Shown here: positions 36,478-45,779 of the stretch, piece after piece
Numbering within the stretch: position 1 is the first letter of the stretch
How the letters are laid out: each line of letters starts with the position of its first letter
NCBI GenBank assembly: GCA_016711875.1
Contig: JADJSD010000005.1
Coordinates: 62,001 to 126,000 of the forward strand
Direction: 5' to 3'
DNA: 64,000 nt
Source: Betaproteobacteria bacterium
GTDB lineage: Bacteria > Pseudomonadota > Gammaproteobacteria > Burkholderiales > Usitatibacteraceae
Translations under genes and position numbers: made by a program
The notes under the pieces: model-generated
Database searches by the model: none
Told to the model about the DNA's origin: nothing
The model's input: the letters and a program-made list of their open reading frames with translations, nothing else

Positions 36478-37281
36478 TCAATCCTTCTTGATCAGGGACT
36501 TGAGCGAACCGAAGAGGCCCTTCTTCTCCTCCGGCGCCGGTTGCGGGGCCGCCGCCTTGGCCGGGGCCGGCACGTAGGCCGGGGCCACCTTGGGCCGGGG
36601 CGCGACGGGCGCGGCCGCCTTCTTGTTGAGCACCGAGGCCTTCACGATGTCTTCCCAGGTGTTGGGCCGGCCGATGAAGTACTTGGCGAACTCCTCGACC
36701 GCCTTGTCGTTGAATTCGAGCGCCGTCATCTGGAAGACGTCGATCGTGAAGTCCCCCACGTTCTTCGCCATGATCTTGAGCCGGCCGCTCTCGTGGTCGC
36801 CCTCGAACTTGGCCTGCACGCGGAAATCGCACTTCACCTCGAAGATCTCGTGGGTGATGACCTTGCGCTGGTCGCGGTACTGCTCGCTCTTGTGCTCGAT
36901 GTTGTACTGCCAGAGGATGTCCCGGAACTTCTCCATGTCGTCCGGGCCCTTCTTGATCGAGAGCACCTTGTCGGACCAGCAGCGCGTGGCGAGGTGCACT
37001 TCGCCGTAGTAATCCTTGTCGATGAAGTGCTTGCTGCGGAAGTCGCAGAAGAAATCCTTGAACGTGAGCCCGGCGATGTCGCCCACCGTCGGCAGCTTGT
37101 AGACGAAGGGGCTCGGCAGGTTGACGACGTTGAGCTGCTTGCCCAGGTCGTTCATGTACAGGAAGGCCCGGCGCAGCGCGTGGTCGACCGCCACGGCATT
37201 GCCGCGAAGGCTTTCCGTGCGGTCCACATCCTGCGCCTTGAGGGCGTCGGCCTGTTGCTTCAGGTCGTCGAGAAGTCCCAC
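36478..37281 (-). CDS. Conserved protein with Ala/Pro-rich linker, unknown
   Basis: 267 residues, no signal peptide. A globular domain (residues 1-215, with LPTVGDIAGLTFKDFFCDFR) is followed by an Ala- and Pro-rich linker and a short basic end, EKKGLFGSLKSLIKKD, which could be an amphipathic membrane-binding helix. Not recognised. It diverges from glpK across 80 bases. Confidence 0.75.
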   Translation of the reverse strand: MGLLDDLKQQADALKAQDVDRTESLRGNAVAVDHALRRAFLYMNDLGKQLNVVNLPSPFVYKLPTVGDIAGLTFKDFFCDFRSKHFIDKDYYGEVHLATRCWSDKVLSIKKGPDDMEKFRDILWQYNIEHKSEQYRDQRKVITHEIFEVKCDFRVQAKFEGDHESGRLKIMAKNVGDFTIDVFQMTALEFNDKAVEEFAKYFIGRPNTWEDIVKASVLNKKAAAPVAPRPKVAPAYVPAPAKAAAPQPAPEEKKGLFGSLKSLIKKD

Positions 37282-37361
37282 GTCTGCACCTGCCGATCGT
37301 TAGGGGAGTACGGGGGGGATTTTAGCGTAACATCGCCCGAAAAATCAGGGGTCAAGCCCGA

Positions 37362-38852
37362 ATGAAAGCCGTTCTCGCCCTGGACCAGGGCACCACCAGT
37401 TCCCGCGCCATCGCTTTCGACCGCGCCGGGGCCCCCCTCGCCTGCGCGCAGCAAGAATTTCGCCAGATCTTCCCGAAGCCCGGCTGGGTGGAGCACGACG
37501 CCGAGGAAATCTTCGCCTCGCAGCGCGACACGGCGGCCCGCGCCGTGGCCGATGCCCGACTGGGGCCGGGGGAAATCGCGGGCATCGGCATCGCCAACCA
37601 GCGCGAGACGACGGTGCTCTGGGACCGCCGCACGGGGCTGCCCGTGGCCCCCGCCATCGTGTGGCAGGACCGACGCACCGCGTCCCGATGTGACGCTCTG
37701 CGTCAGGCGGGCCACGAAGCCCTCTTCCGCGATCGCACCGGCCTCGTCCTCGACGCGTACTTCTCCGGAACCAAGCTCGCCTGGCTCCTCGACAACGTCG
37801 AAGGCGTTCGCGAGAAGGCGCGCCGCGGCGAACTCGCCTTCGGCACCGTCGACTGCTGGCTCGCCTGGAAGCTCTCCGGCGGCGAGGCCCATGTCACCGA
37901 CGCGAGCAACGCCTCGCGCACGCTGCTCTTCGACATCCATCGCCTCGCCTGGGACGACGACCTGCTCGCGATCCTCGACATCCCGCGCGCCGTGCTGCCG
38001 CGCGTGGTGGCGTCGAGCGAGGTGGTAGGCACCACGCGCTGCGAGGGGCTGCCCCGGGGCCTTCCCATCGCGGGCATCGCCGGCGACCAGCAGGCCGCGC
38101 TCTTCGGGCAGGCGTGCCATCGCGAGGGCATGGCCAAGAACACGTACGGGACGGGCTGCTTCCTGCTCATGAATACCGGCGAGCGGTCCGCGAATTCCCG
38201 CCACCGCCTGCTTTCGACGGTCGCCTGGCAGCGCGCCGGGCACACCCTCTACGCGCTCGAGGGCAGCGTCTTCATCGCGGGCGCCGCGGTGCAGTGGCTT
38301 CGCGATGGCCTGGGGCTCATCGAGAAGTCCGAGGACGTGGGCGCACTCGCCGCGAGCGTCCCGGATGCGGGCGGCGTCTACTTCGTCCCCGCCCTCGCCG
38401 GCCTGGGCTCGCCTTACTGGGATCCGCACGCGCGCGGCGCCATCGTGGGTCTCACGCGCGGCTCCACGCGGGCGCACCTCGCTCGCGCGACCCTGGAGGC
38501 CATCGCCTTCCAGAGCGCGGAGCTCATCGAGGCCATGGCCTCCGATTCCGGCGTGGCACTCTCGGAACTGCGGGTGGACGGGGGCGCGACGGCGAACGAC
38601 CTGTTGATGCAGATCCAGGCCGACCTGCTGGGCGTCCCGGTGGTGCGGCCGCGCGTCACGGAGACCACGGCCCTGGGCGCGGCCTACCTCGCCGGGCTCG
38701 CCACGGGCTTCTGGCGCGACGAGGCCCAGATCGCCTCGCTGTGGGCCCGCGAGCGCACCTTCGAGCCGCGCATCCCGCGCGATCTCGCCCAGTCGCGACT
38801 CGCCGGCTGGCGGCGGGCCGTCGAACGATCGCGCGATTGGGCGAGGGATTAG
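37362..38852 (+). CDS. glpK: Glycerol kinase
   Basis: 496 residues, the full length of bacterial glycerol kinase. FGGY-family motifs are intact: DQGTTSSRAIAFDR near the N-terminus, NQRETTVLWDRRTG, GDQQAALFGQACHREGMAKN and the C-terminal VDGGATANDLLMQ. It phosphorylates glycerol to glycerol-3-phosphate, the same compound imported by the nearby ugp genes. Its end overlaps the convergent orn gene by four bases. Confidence 0.96.
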   Translation: MKAVLALDQGTTSSRAIAFDRAGAPLACAQQEFRQIFPKPGWVEHDAEEIFASQRDTAARAVADARLGPGEIAGIGIANQRETTVLWDRRTGLPVAPAIVWQDRRTASRCDALRQAGHEALFRDRTGLVLDAYFSGTKLAWLLDNVEGVREKARRGELAFGTVDCWLAWKLSGGEAHVTDASNASRTLLFDIHRLAWDDDLLAILDIPRAVLPRVVASSEVVGTTRCEGLPRGLPIAGIAGDQQAALFGQACHREGMAKNTYGTGCFLLMNTGERSANSRHRLLSTVAWQRAGHTLYALEGSVFIAGAAVQWLRDGLGLIEKSEDVGALAASVPDAGGVYFVPALAGLGSPYWDPHARGAIVGLTRGSTRAHLARATLEAIAFQSAELIEAMASDSGVALSELRVDGGATANDLLMQIQADLLGVPVVRPRVTETTALGAAYLAGLATGFWRDEAQIASLWARERTFEPRIPRDLAQSRLAGWRRAVERSRDWARD

Positions 38853-39415
38853 GCTGCCGGGGCCGGGGCTTCCAGCTTCAGGAACAGGTCGCGGTAGTGC
38901 TTCAACTCGTTGATCGAGTCGTACACGTCCGCAAGCGCCTCGTGCTTCGATTCCTTCACGAGCGAGGCCACGACGTCGGGCCGCCAGCGCCGCGCGAGCT
39001 CCTTGAGCGTCGACACGTCGACGATGCGGTAGTGCAGGTGCGCGTCGAAGAGGGGCATGTACCGGGCCATGAAGCGCCGGTCCTGGTGCACGGTGTTGCC
39101 GGCGAGAGGGGCCGTACCTGCGGGCACGAGGGGCTTCAGGAACTCCACGATGGCCGCCTCGACCTCGGCTTCGGTGAACTTCGAGGCGCGCACCTTGTCG
39201 ATGAGTCCGGAACGCCCGTGCGTGCCCTTGTTCCACGAATCCATGCCGTCCAGCACCTCGTCGGACTGGTGGACGACCCACACGGGCGCCTCGGCGATCG
39301 TCACGAGATCCCCGTCCGTCACGACGATCGCCACTTCGAGAATGCGATCGCGCTCGGGAACGAGGCCGGACATTTCCATGTCCACCCAGACGAGCGGGGC
39401 TTTTTCCTGTGCCAT
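38849..39415 (-). CDS. orn: Oligoribonuclease
   Basis: 188 residues, a DnaQ-fold 3'-5' exoribonuclease that degrades the shortest RNA fragments and pGpG. Exo motif I WVDMEMSGL (DxE) and later NTVHQDRRFM and the C-terminal H-x4-D (HEALADVYDSI) are present. The ATG at 39413-39415 is chosen over a longer frame to 39508 because it precedes the conserved start. Confidence 0.95.
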   Translation of the reverse strand: MAQEKAPLVWVDMEMSGLVPERDRILEVAIVVTDGDLVTIAEAPVWVVHQSDEVLDGMDSWNKGTHGRSGLIDKVRASKFTEAEVEAAIVEFLKPLVPAGTAPLAGNTVHQDRRFMARYMPLFDAHLHYRIVDVSTLKELARRWRPDVVASLVKESKHEALADVYDSINELKHYRDLFLKLEAPAPAA

Positions 39416-39485
39416 AGAATGACTCGCTTTGGAGGTGCGGGCGATTGTGTCACGCGACGCCGGCTTCCACCATACCGAAACGGAC

Positions 39486-40739
39486 ATGCTCACCCCCCTT
39501 TTCATCACGCTGGCCCTGGCCGCCCTCGCCTGGCGGCTGCTCCTGCTGGCGCGCCAGGCGCGCCACGTCGCGCGCCATCGCGACCGCGTGCCCGACGACT
39601 TCGCCGCGCTGGTTCCCGCCGAGGCCCACGAGAAGGCCGCCGACTACACCCGGGACAAGGTGCGGGTGGCCGCCGCGGAGGCGGTTCTCCTCGAAGGCGT
39701 GCTTCTCCTCGTCTTCACGGTGGGCGGCGGCCTCGCGGCGCTCGATGCGCTGTCGCTGCGCCTGCTGGGCGATGGATGGATTCACGACCTGGGCACCGTG
39801 TTCGCCTTCCTCGCCGTGGGCGCCGTCGCCACGCTCCCCTTCGACGTGTGGCGCACCTTCGTGATCGAGGCGCGTCACGGCTTCAACCAGACGACGCTCC
39901 GCACCTTCCTCACCGACCTCGCGAAGGGCGCCTTGCTCGCCGCGGCCCTGGGCGCGCCCCTCGTGCTCGCGATGGCGTGGTTCATCCGTTCGACCGGTTC
40001 GGCCTGGTGGCTGTGGGCCTGGGCCGCGTGGGTCGCCTTCAGCCTCGCGCTCGTCGCGGCCTATCCGCGCTGGATCGCGCCCCTCTTCAACCGATTCACC
40101 CCGCTGGAGGAAGGCGACCTGCGCCGCCGGATCGAATCGCTCGTCGCGCGCTGCGGCTTCCGGGCCGAAGGGCTCTTCGTGATGGACGGCTCGAAGCGCT
40201 CGAGCCACGGCAACGCGTACTTCACCGGTTTCGGGCGCGGCAAGCGCATCGTGTTCTTCGATACGCTCGTCGAGCGGCTCACCCCGGACGAGGTCGAGGC
40301 CGTCCTCGCCCATGAACTCGGCCACTACGCGCGCGGGCACATCCCGCGCCTGCTCGCCGTGCGATTCGCCCTCGCCCTGGGCCTGCTCGCGCTCCTGGGC
40401 GCCGCCGCCCGCGAACCGGCTTTCGCGGCGCTCCTCGGGCTCGCGTACCCGATCGCACCCGGCGCGCTCCTGGCCGCATTCATGCTTGTGGTGCCCGTGC
40501 TCACCTTTCCCTTCCAGCCTCTCGCGAGCCTCATGTCCCGCAAGCAGGAGTACGAGGCGGACGCCTTCGCCGCCCGTCACGCGACGGCCGAGGGGCTCGT
40601 GAGCGCGCTGGTGAAGCTCTATCGCGACAACGCGGCGACCCTCACGCCGGATCCGCTACACTCCCTCGTATATGATTCGCACCCGCCCGCCTCGCTCCGG
40701 ATCGCCCACCTGAGGAAGCTGGCGGCCCGCACCGCCTGA
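39486..40739 (+). CDS. M48 family zinc metalloprotease (Ste24-like)
   Basis: 417 residues with several membrane helices. The zinc site is His276-Glu-Leu-Gly-His280 with the downstream glutamate in KQEYEADAFAARHA. The overall layout (long N-terminal membrane part, then QTTLRTFLTDLAKG) matches the Ste24/CAAX-protease-1 group rather than short HtpX. It probably cleaves membrane proteins; bacterial targets are mostly unknown. Start ATG 39486 lies downstream of the divergent orn gene. Confidence 0.9.
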   Translation: MLTPLFITLALAALAWRLLLLARQARHVARHRDRVPDDFAALVPAEAHEKAADYTRDKVRVAAAEAVLLEGVLLLVFTVGGGLAALDALSLRLLGDGWIHDLGTVFAFLAVGAVATLPFDVWRTFVIEARHGFNQTTLRTFLTDLAKGALLAAALGAPLVLAMAWFIRSTGSAWWLWAWAAWVAFSLALVAAYPRWIAPLFNRFTPLEEGDLRRRIESLVARCGFRAEGLFVMDGSKRSSHGNAYFTGFGRGKRIVFFDTLVERLTPDEVEAVLAHELGHYARGHIPRLLAVRFALALGLLALLGAAAREPAFAALLGLAYPIAPGALLAAFMLVVPVLTFPFQPLASLMSRKQEYEADAFAARHATAEGLVSALVKLYRDNAATLTPDPLHSLVYDSHPPASLRIAHLRKLAARTA

Positions 40740-40752
40740 ACCCGGACGCCCC

Positions 40753-41082
40753 ATGAACGAACTTGCCCGAAAAAAGTGCCTGCCCTGCGAGGGCGGCATC
40801 GCGCCCACCGACGAGTCGCAGGTCGGCCCCCTGCTCAAGGGCCTTTCCGGCTGGGCGCGCGAGGGCAAGGGCATCGCGAAGACCTACCGGTTCAAGAATC
40901 ACTTCGAAACGATGGCCTTCGTGAACGCCGTCGCCTGGGTGGCGCACCGGGAGGATCACCACCCGGAGCTTCGCGTGGGCTATTCGGAATGCCACGTCGC
41001 CTGGTGGACGCACGCGGTCGGCGGCCTGTCGGAGAACGACTTCATCTGCGCGGCGAAGGTCGACGCGCTGTTCGAGATCTGA
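40753..41082 (+). CDS. phhB: Pterin-4a-carbinolamine dehydratase
   Basis: 109 residues. The core FVNAVAWVAHREDHHPEL carries the conserved histidines, and YSECHVAWWTHAVGGLSENDF completes the family signature. The enzyme recycles 4a-hydroxytetrahydrobiopterin. Thirteen bases separate it from the M48 gene and 16 from rsgA, so a common transcript is likely. Confidence 0.94.
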   Translation: MNELARKKCLPCEGGIAPTDESQVGPLLKGLSGWAREGKGIAKTYRFKNHFETMAFVNAVAWVAHREDHHPELRVGYSECHVAWWTHAVGGLSENDFICAAKVDALFEI

Positions 41083-41098
41083 ACGGCCCGCGCCACCC

Positions 41099-42025
41099 AT
41101 GACCACCCGCCGCGAGCGTGAGCAACAGGTCGTCGTCGAGGGGCGCGTCGTCGCGGACTTCGGGCGCGATTTCCTGGTGGAGACGAAGGACCGCCGCCAG
41201 ATCGTCTGCACGCGCAAGGGACGCAAGCAGGACGCGGCCTGCGGCGATTTCGTCGAGGTGCGCCTCACCGGATCCGCGCAGGGTTCCATCGAGCGCGTGG
41301 GCACCCGCCGCAACATCCTCTACCGGTCGGACCAGTGGAAGGAGAAGACCCTCGCCGCCAACGTGGACCAGGCCATCATCCTCCTGGCGCCGCGGCCGGC
41401 CTACAGCGAGGCCTTCCTCAACCTGAGCCTCGTCGCCTGCGAGGCGGCGGGCATCCCGGCGATCATCGTGCTCAACAAGTCGGATCTCCCCGAGCACGCG
41501 CCGGCCCTCGCCACGCTCGAGCCCTGGTCGAAGGTCGGCTATTCGGTCGTGTCGATGTCGGCCAAGTTCGACCCGGCGCCGCTCCTTCCCTTCCTCGAGG
41601 GCAAGATCACGCTGCTGGTGGGCCAGAGCGGCATGGGCAAGTCGAAGACCGTGAACGCCCTCGTCATGAACGAGGTCGCCCGCGTGGGCGAGATCTCGGC
41701 CGCGCTCGGCATCGGCACGCACACCACGACCTCCTCGCGCCTGTACCGCATGGACCGCGACACCGCCATCGTCGACACGCCCGGCTTCCAGTCCTTCGGC
41801 CTGTTCCATCTCACGGAAGCGCAGATCGCCGAGGCGATCCCCGAATTCCGTCCCTTCCTGGGGCAGTGCAAGTTCAACGACTGCTCGCACCTCTCGGAGC
41901 CGGGCTGCGCCGTCATCGCGGCGGCCGGGCGCGGCGAGATTTCCGCCGAGCGCCTCTCGTTCTTCCAGGTGCTGATCGAGCAGCACCGCGAGTTGCACGA
42001 CCAGCATCCCGACTGGAAGCGCTGA
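41099..42025 (+). CDS. rsgA: Ribosome small-subunit-dependent GTPase A
   Basis: 308 residues. RsgA checks late 30S subunit assembly. An N-terminal OB fold is followed by a circularly permuted GTPase domain: G4 NKSD, P-loop GQSGMGKS from Gly175 and G3 DTPGF. The C-terminal zinc site is Cys257, Cys262, His264, Cys270 (CKFNDCSHLSEPGC). Length and order are typical. Confidence 0.95.
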   Translation: MTTRREREQQVVVEGRVVADFGRDFLVETKDRRQIVCTRKGRKQDAACGDFVEVRLTGSAQGSIERVGTRRNILYRSDQWKEKTLAANVDQAIILLAPRPAYSEAFLNLSLVACEAAGIPAIIVLNKSDLPEHAPALATLEPWSKVGYSVVSMSAKFDPAPLLPFLEGKITLLVGQSGMGKSKTVNALVMNEVARVGEISAALGIGTHTTTSSRLYRMDRDTAIVDTPGFQSFGLFHLTEAQIAEAIPEFRPFLGQCKFNDCSHLSEPGCAVIAAAGRGEISAERLSFFQVLIEQHRELHDQHPDWKR

Positions 42026-42086
42026 AGGGCCGTCCCCGTCGGCAATCGTGCTATAAGCGGCGCTTGATCCGAGGGAGAAAGACGCC

Positions 42087-43044
42087 GTGAACCCCATGAG
42101 ACGAACCTTGATGATCGCCGGTGCCGTGTCGGCACTCGGCGGCGCGCGCCGCCGCTTCCGAGCCCACGACCGTCGTGCTCGGCACCGCCACGCCCGGCGG
42201 GGGCTTTCCGATCTACGGCGCCGCCTTCGCCGAGACGGTGCACGAGACGGATCCCACCGTGCGCATCGAGACGCGGAACACGAAGGGCAGCACCGAGAAC
42301 CTGCCGCTCATCGAGGCCGGCAAGCTCGACATCGCCCTCGTGACCGGGGAGCCGCTGCACGAGGCCGTCGAAGGCATCGGCCGCCCGAAAGCGGACGTTC
42401 GCATCCTGTGCGCGATGTATTCGACCCCAGGCATGTTCGTCACGCGGGGCGACAGCACGGCCCGACGCATCGCCGACCTGAAGGGGCAAAGCGTCGCCTT
42501 CGGCGCGAAGGGCTCGGGCCTCGTGATCCTGGCGCGCTACGCGCTCGACGGGCTGGGCCTCGATCTCGACCGCGACTTCAAGGCGGTGTACCTGGAGAAG
42601 GCCGGCGACGGCCCGGCCATGGTCGAGGACGGTCGCGTCGCGGCCCTCTGGGGCGGAGGCCTGGGATGGCCCGGCTTCATCGCCGTGTCGAAGTCGCCTC
42701 GGGGAGCGCGCTTCATCGCGCCGGACGCCGCGGAGACGAAACGCATCCTCGCGAAGCACGGCCTGCTCAAGCCGATGACCGTGCCGGCCGGAACTTATGC
42801 GGGCCAGGAAGCGGCCGTCGACTCCGTGGGTTCATGGGCCTTCGTCATCGCGCGTTCCTCGCTGCCCGAGGAAACGGCCTACCGGCTCGCCAGGGCCCTG
42901 CACCGGGGCGAAGCCGCGCTCGGCAAGCGCCTTCCGCAAGCGCGCGAGACCACCGCCGCCAACACCGTCGCCGCCGCCCCGCGCGTCGACCTCATCCACC
43001 CGGGCGTCCAGCGCTACCTGCGCGAAGCCGCCCTCCTGCGCTAG
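42087..43044 (+). CDS. TAXI-family solute-binding protein, frameshifted
   Basis: A GTG start at 42087 behind GAGGGAG opens a signal peptide (MRRTLMIAGAVSALGG). The conserved mature part (TTVVLGTATPGGGFPIYGAA onward, about 295 residues) lies in the other frame, so one base is extra or two are missing in the GC-repeat tract 42138-42154. The mature protein resembles TAXI binding proteins of TRAP-type transporters, but no TRAP membrane subunits are adjacent. It may work with TctAB-like or distant permeases. A sequencing slip is likely. Confidence 0.75.
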
Positions 43045-43059
43045 AGAACCGGAGTCGCC

Positions 43060-43872
43060 TTGAACGGAAAGATCCTCGCCAACGGCGTCGAGACCGCGTA
43101 TCGCTTCGACGGTCCCGCCACGGGCCGCGTCGTGATGCTGAGCAACAGCCTCATGTCGAACTACGACATGTGGGATTGGACCGTGCCCGCCCTCTTGGAC
43201 CGCTACCGCGTCCTGCGCTACGACACGCGCGGCCACGGCCGCTCCTCGACGCCGCCGGGGCCCTACGCCATCGCGACGCTCGCCGACGATGCCGCCGCCC
43301 TCCTCGACGCGCTCGGGATCGGCGCCGTGCACTTCGCGGGCCTCTCGATGGGCGGCATGATCGGCCAGCAGCTCGGCGCGCGCTACCCGGAGAAGATCCT
43401 CTCGCTCGCCCTGTGCGACACCGCGAGCGAGATGCCGCCGCGCTCGCTGTGGGAGGAGCGCCTGGAAATCGCGCGCACGAAGGGTATCCCGGGCCTCGTG
43501 GACGGCACGCTCAAGCGCTGGTTCACGGAAGCCTTCCACCGGCGCAGCCCCGGCGACATCGCCAAGGTGCGCGCCATGATCCTCGGCACGGGCGTCGAGG
43601 GCTACCTGGGCTGCGCCTGCGCCGTGCGCGACATGGCGCAGACCACGATGCTGCTGCAGGTGAAGGCACCGACGCTCGTCACGACCGGTCGCCAGGATCC
43701 CGCGTGCACCGTGGCCCAGTCGACCGTGCTGCACCGCATGATCGACGGCTCGCGCCTCGCGATCCTCGAGGACGCGGCGCACCTGTCGAACATCGAGCAG
43801 CCCGAGGCCTTCAACCGGCTGCTGCGCGGTTTCATCGACGAGGTGGACGACCGCCTGGGCGCCATCGCGTGA
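43060..43872 (+). CDS. Alpha/beta hydrolase, 3-oxoadipate enol-lactonase-like
   Basis: 270 residues, TTG start behind CCGGAG. Nucleophile elbow GLSMGG, oxyanion region near SNSLMSNYDMWDW, and the C-terminal His in DAAHLSNIE form the usual hydrolase set. The pattern is close to PcaD (enol-lactone hydrolysis in the beta-ketoadipate pathway), but no pca genes are adjacent, so the substrate is inferred. It lies in the same run as the TAXI and TctC genes. Confidence 0.85.
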   Translation: MNGKILANGVETAYRFDGPATGRVVMLSNSLMSNYDMWDWTVPALLDRYRVLRYDTRGHGRSSTPPGPYAIATLADDAAALLDALGIGAVHFAGLSMGGMIGQQLGARYPEKILSLALCDTASEMPPRSLWEERLEIARTKGIPGLVDGTLKRWFTEAFHRRSPGDIAKVRAMILGTGVEGYLGCACAVRDMAQTTMLLQVKAPTLVTTGRQDPACTVAQSTVLHRMIDGSRLAILEDAAHLSNIEQPEAFNRLLRGFIDEVDDRLGAIA

Positions 43873-43916
43873 GCGTCACGACCACGACAACCACAACGAG
43901 AAATCGAGGAGAAAGC

Positions 43917-44879
43917 ATGTCCCCGTTCCAACGCATCGCTGCACTCGCCCTTGCCGCCGCCGCCACCTGCGCGGCCGCGCAGGACTACCCCACGAAAACG
44001 ATCCGCCTCGTCGTCCCGCTCACGGCGGGCTCCGGCGCCGACATCGCCGGCCGCATCGTGGCGAAGCACCTGTCGGAAGCGTGGAAGCAGCCCGTCATCG
44101 TCGAGAACCGGCCCGGCGCCGGCGGCCAGATCGGCACGCAGGCGGTGGTGAAGGCGGACCCGGACGGCTATACGCTGCTGGTGCAATCGGCCTCGCACGC
44201 GGCCAACCCGGCCATCTACAAGACCCTCTCCTACGACCCGACGAAGGACCTGGTCGACGTCGCGATCCTGGGCATCACGCCCTACGCCATGGTGGTGCAG
44301 AAGGGTGGTCCCTACCCCACCGTCAAGGCGCTCATCGACGCGGCAAAGGCGAAGCCGGGCGAGATTCCGTTCGCCTCCGCCGGCGTGGGCAGTTCCACGC
44401 ACCTCGCGGCCGAGTACTTCGCGCAAGTGGCCGGCGTGAAGATGCTGCACGTGCCGTACAAGGGCTCGCCCGAGGCGATCCAGGACGCGATGACGGGGCG
44501 CTCCGCCTTCTACATGGCGCCGATCAATACGGTCGTGGGGCAGATGAAGGACGGCAAGCTCGCGGCCCTGGGCGTCTCCACCACGAAGCGCTCGGACGTG
44601 ATGCCCGATGTGCCGCCCATCGCCGAGCAGGGCCTCGCCGGCTTCGACATCTCGCTGTGGTTCGGCGTCTGGGCGCCGGCCGGCACGCCGCCGGCCATCG
44701 TGAACAAGGTGAACGCGCAGATCGCGTCGATCCTCGCCTCGCCGGAGGTTCGCGAGCAGTTCGCCAAGCTCGGCATCACGCCCTCGCCCATGAAGCCCGA
44801 CGAGTTCGCGCGCTTCGTGCGCGGGCAGATCGAGACCTACCGCGGCATCGTGAAGCGGGCGGACATCCAGCCGCTCTAG
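43917..44879 (+). CDS. tctC: Tripartite tricarboxylate carrier binding protein
   Basis: 320 residues with a signal peptide (cleavage near CAAAQ). TctC/Bug-family signatures DYPTKTIRLVVPLTAGSGAD, RPGAGGQIGTQAVVKADPDG and VPYKGSPEAIQDAMTGR are intact. Such proteins bind carboxylates in the periplasm. Good GAGGAGAAAG ribosome-binding site. Its stop overlaps the convergent amidohydrolase by three bases, beyond which lie the tctA and tctB genes. Confidence 0.92.
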   Translation: MSPFQRIAALALAAAATCAAAQDYPTKTIRLVVPLTAGSGADIAGRIVAKHLSEAWKQPVIVENRPGAGGQIGTQAVVKADPDGYTLLVQSASHAANPAIYKTLSYDPTKDLVDVAILGITPYAMVVQKGGPYPTVKALIDAAKAKPGEIPFASAGVGSSTHLAAEYFAQVAGVKMLHVPYKGSPEAIQDAMTGRSAFYMAPINTVVGQMKDGKLAALGVSTTKRSDVMPDVPPIAEQGLAGFDISLWFGVWAPAGTPPAIVNKVNAQIASILASPEVREQFAKLGITPSPMKPDEFARFVRGQIETYRGIVKRADIQPL

Positions 44880-45757
44880 GGAAATCCGTAGAGCCGCGCC
44901 GGGTTCTCCACCAGCACCCGGCGCCGCAGCGCCTCGTCCGGCACCCAGGCCGCGAGCATGTCCGCGAGGTCGCCGTCGTTGGGCATCGCGCCCTTCACCA
45001 TGACGTGCGGCCAGTCGCTGCCCCACACGATGCGATCGGGCGCGTGCTCGAGGAGCGCGTGCGCGAAGGCGGTCACGTCCCCGTGCGGCATCGGCTGCGT
45101 CGAGATGCGGTAAGGTCCCGTCAGCTTTACCCACGCGCGCCCCGCGGAGGCCAATCGCAACAGCGCCCGGAAGCCGGGGGCGGCGAGCCCCTTGTCCGTG
45201 CGCAGGTAACCCAGGTGGCCGAAGACGAGGTCCACGGGCAGGTCGCCGAGGTCGCGGTCGAGATCCGGATACGCATCCACGTGCGCGAGCAGTTCGAGGT
45301 GCCAGCCCAGCGGCGCGATCCTCGTCGCCAGATCGCGCAGGCGGGCGGCGGGAAGTGTCCCCTGGCCTTCGCGCACGTCGACCACGTTCACGCGCACGCC
45401 GCGAACGCCGGCCGCGTGCAGGGCCTCGAGATGCGCCTCGCCGGGCGCATCGCCGACGACGGCGACCCCGCGGAAGGCCGCGCCGCCTTCCCGCAGCGCC
45501 CCCAGCAGGACCGTGTTGTCGGTACCGTAGACGCTCGGCTGCACGAGCACCGCACGCCCGACGCCGAGGGTCGCAAGCATCTCGCGATAGGCGGGCAGAA
45601 GGCAGTCGGGAGGCGTGTAGATGCGTTCGGGCGAATAGGCGTATCGCGAGGCGGGCCCCAGGATGTGCGCGTGGCAATCGCACGCGAGCGCGGGAAGGCG
45701 AAGGACGGGCTGGCGTGGCGCGAAATCCGGCGGCGCGCAGGGCGGCGCGCCCGTCAT
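44876..45757 (-). CDS. Amidohydrolase, 2-pyrone-dicarboxylate lactonase-like
   Basis: 293 residues of the amidohydrolase-2 (TIM barrel) group. Metal and catalytic motifs CDCHAHILGP, then GTDNTVLLGA, FGHLGY and WGSDWPHV match the LigI-type lactonases that open 2-pyrone-4,6-dicarboxylate from lignin-derived aromatics. The precise substrate is not certain. It starts 22 bases after the tctA stop on the same strand, so it is probably part of a tctCBA-hydrolase operon. Confidence 0.85.
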   Translation of the reverse strand: MTGAPPCAPPDFAPRQPVLRLPALACDCHAHILGPASRYAYSPERIYTPPDCLLPAYREMLATLGVGRAVLVQPSVYGTDNTVLLGALREGGAAFRGVAVVGDAPGEAHLEALHAAGVRGVRVNVVDVREGQGTLPAARLRDLATRIAPLGWHLELLAHVDAYPDLDRDLGDLPVDLVFGHLGYLRTDKGLAAPGFRALLRLASAGRAWVKLTGPYRISTQPMPHGDVTAFAHALLEHAPDRIVWGSDWPHVMVKGAMPNDGDLADMLAAWVPDEALRRRVLVENPARLYGFP

Positions 45758-45779
45758 GGCCGCAGCGTCATCGACGGGA

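Noticed and set aside
34068..36491. A long plus-strand open frame opposite the ugp genes
   Set aside because: Antisense shadow; ugpA and ugpB on the minus strand have full family motifs.
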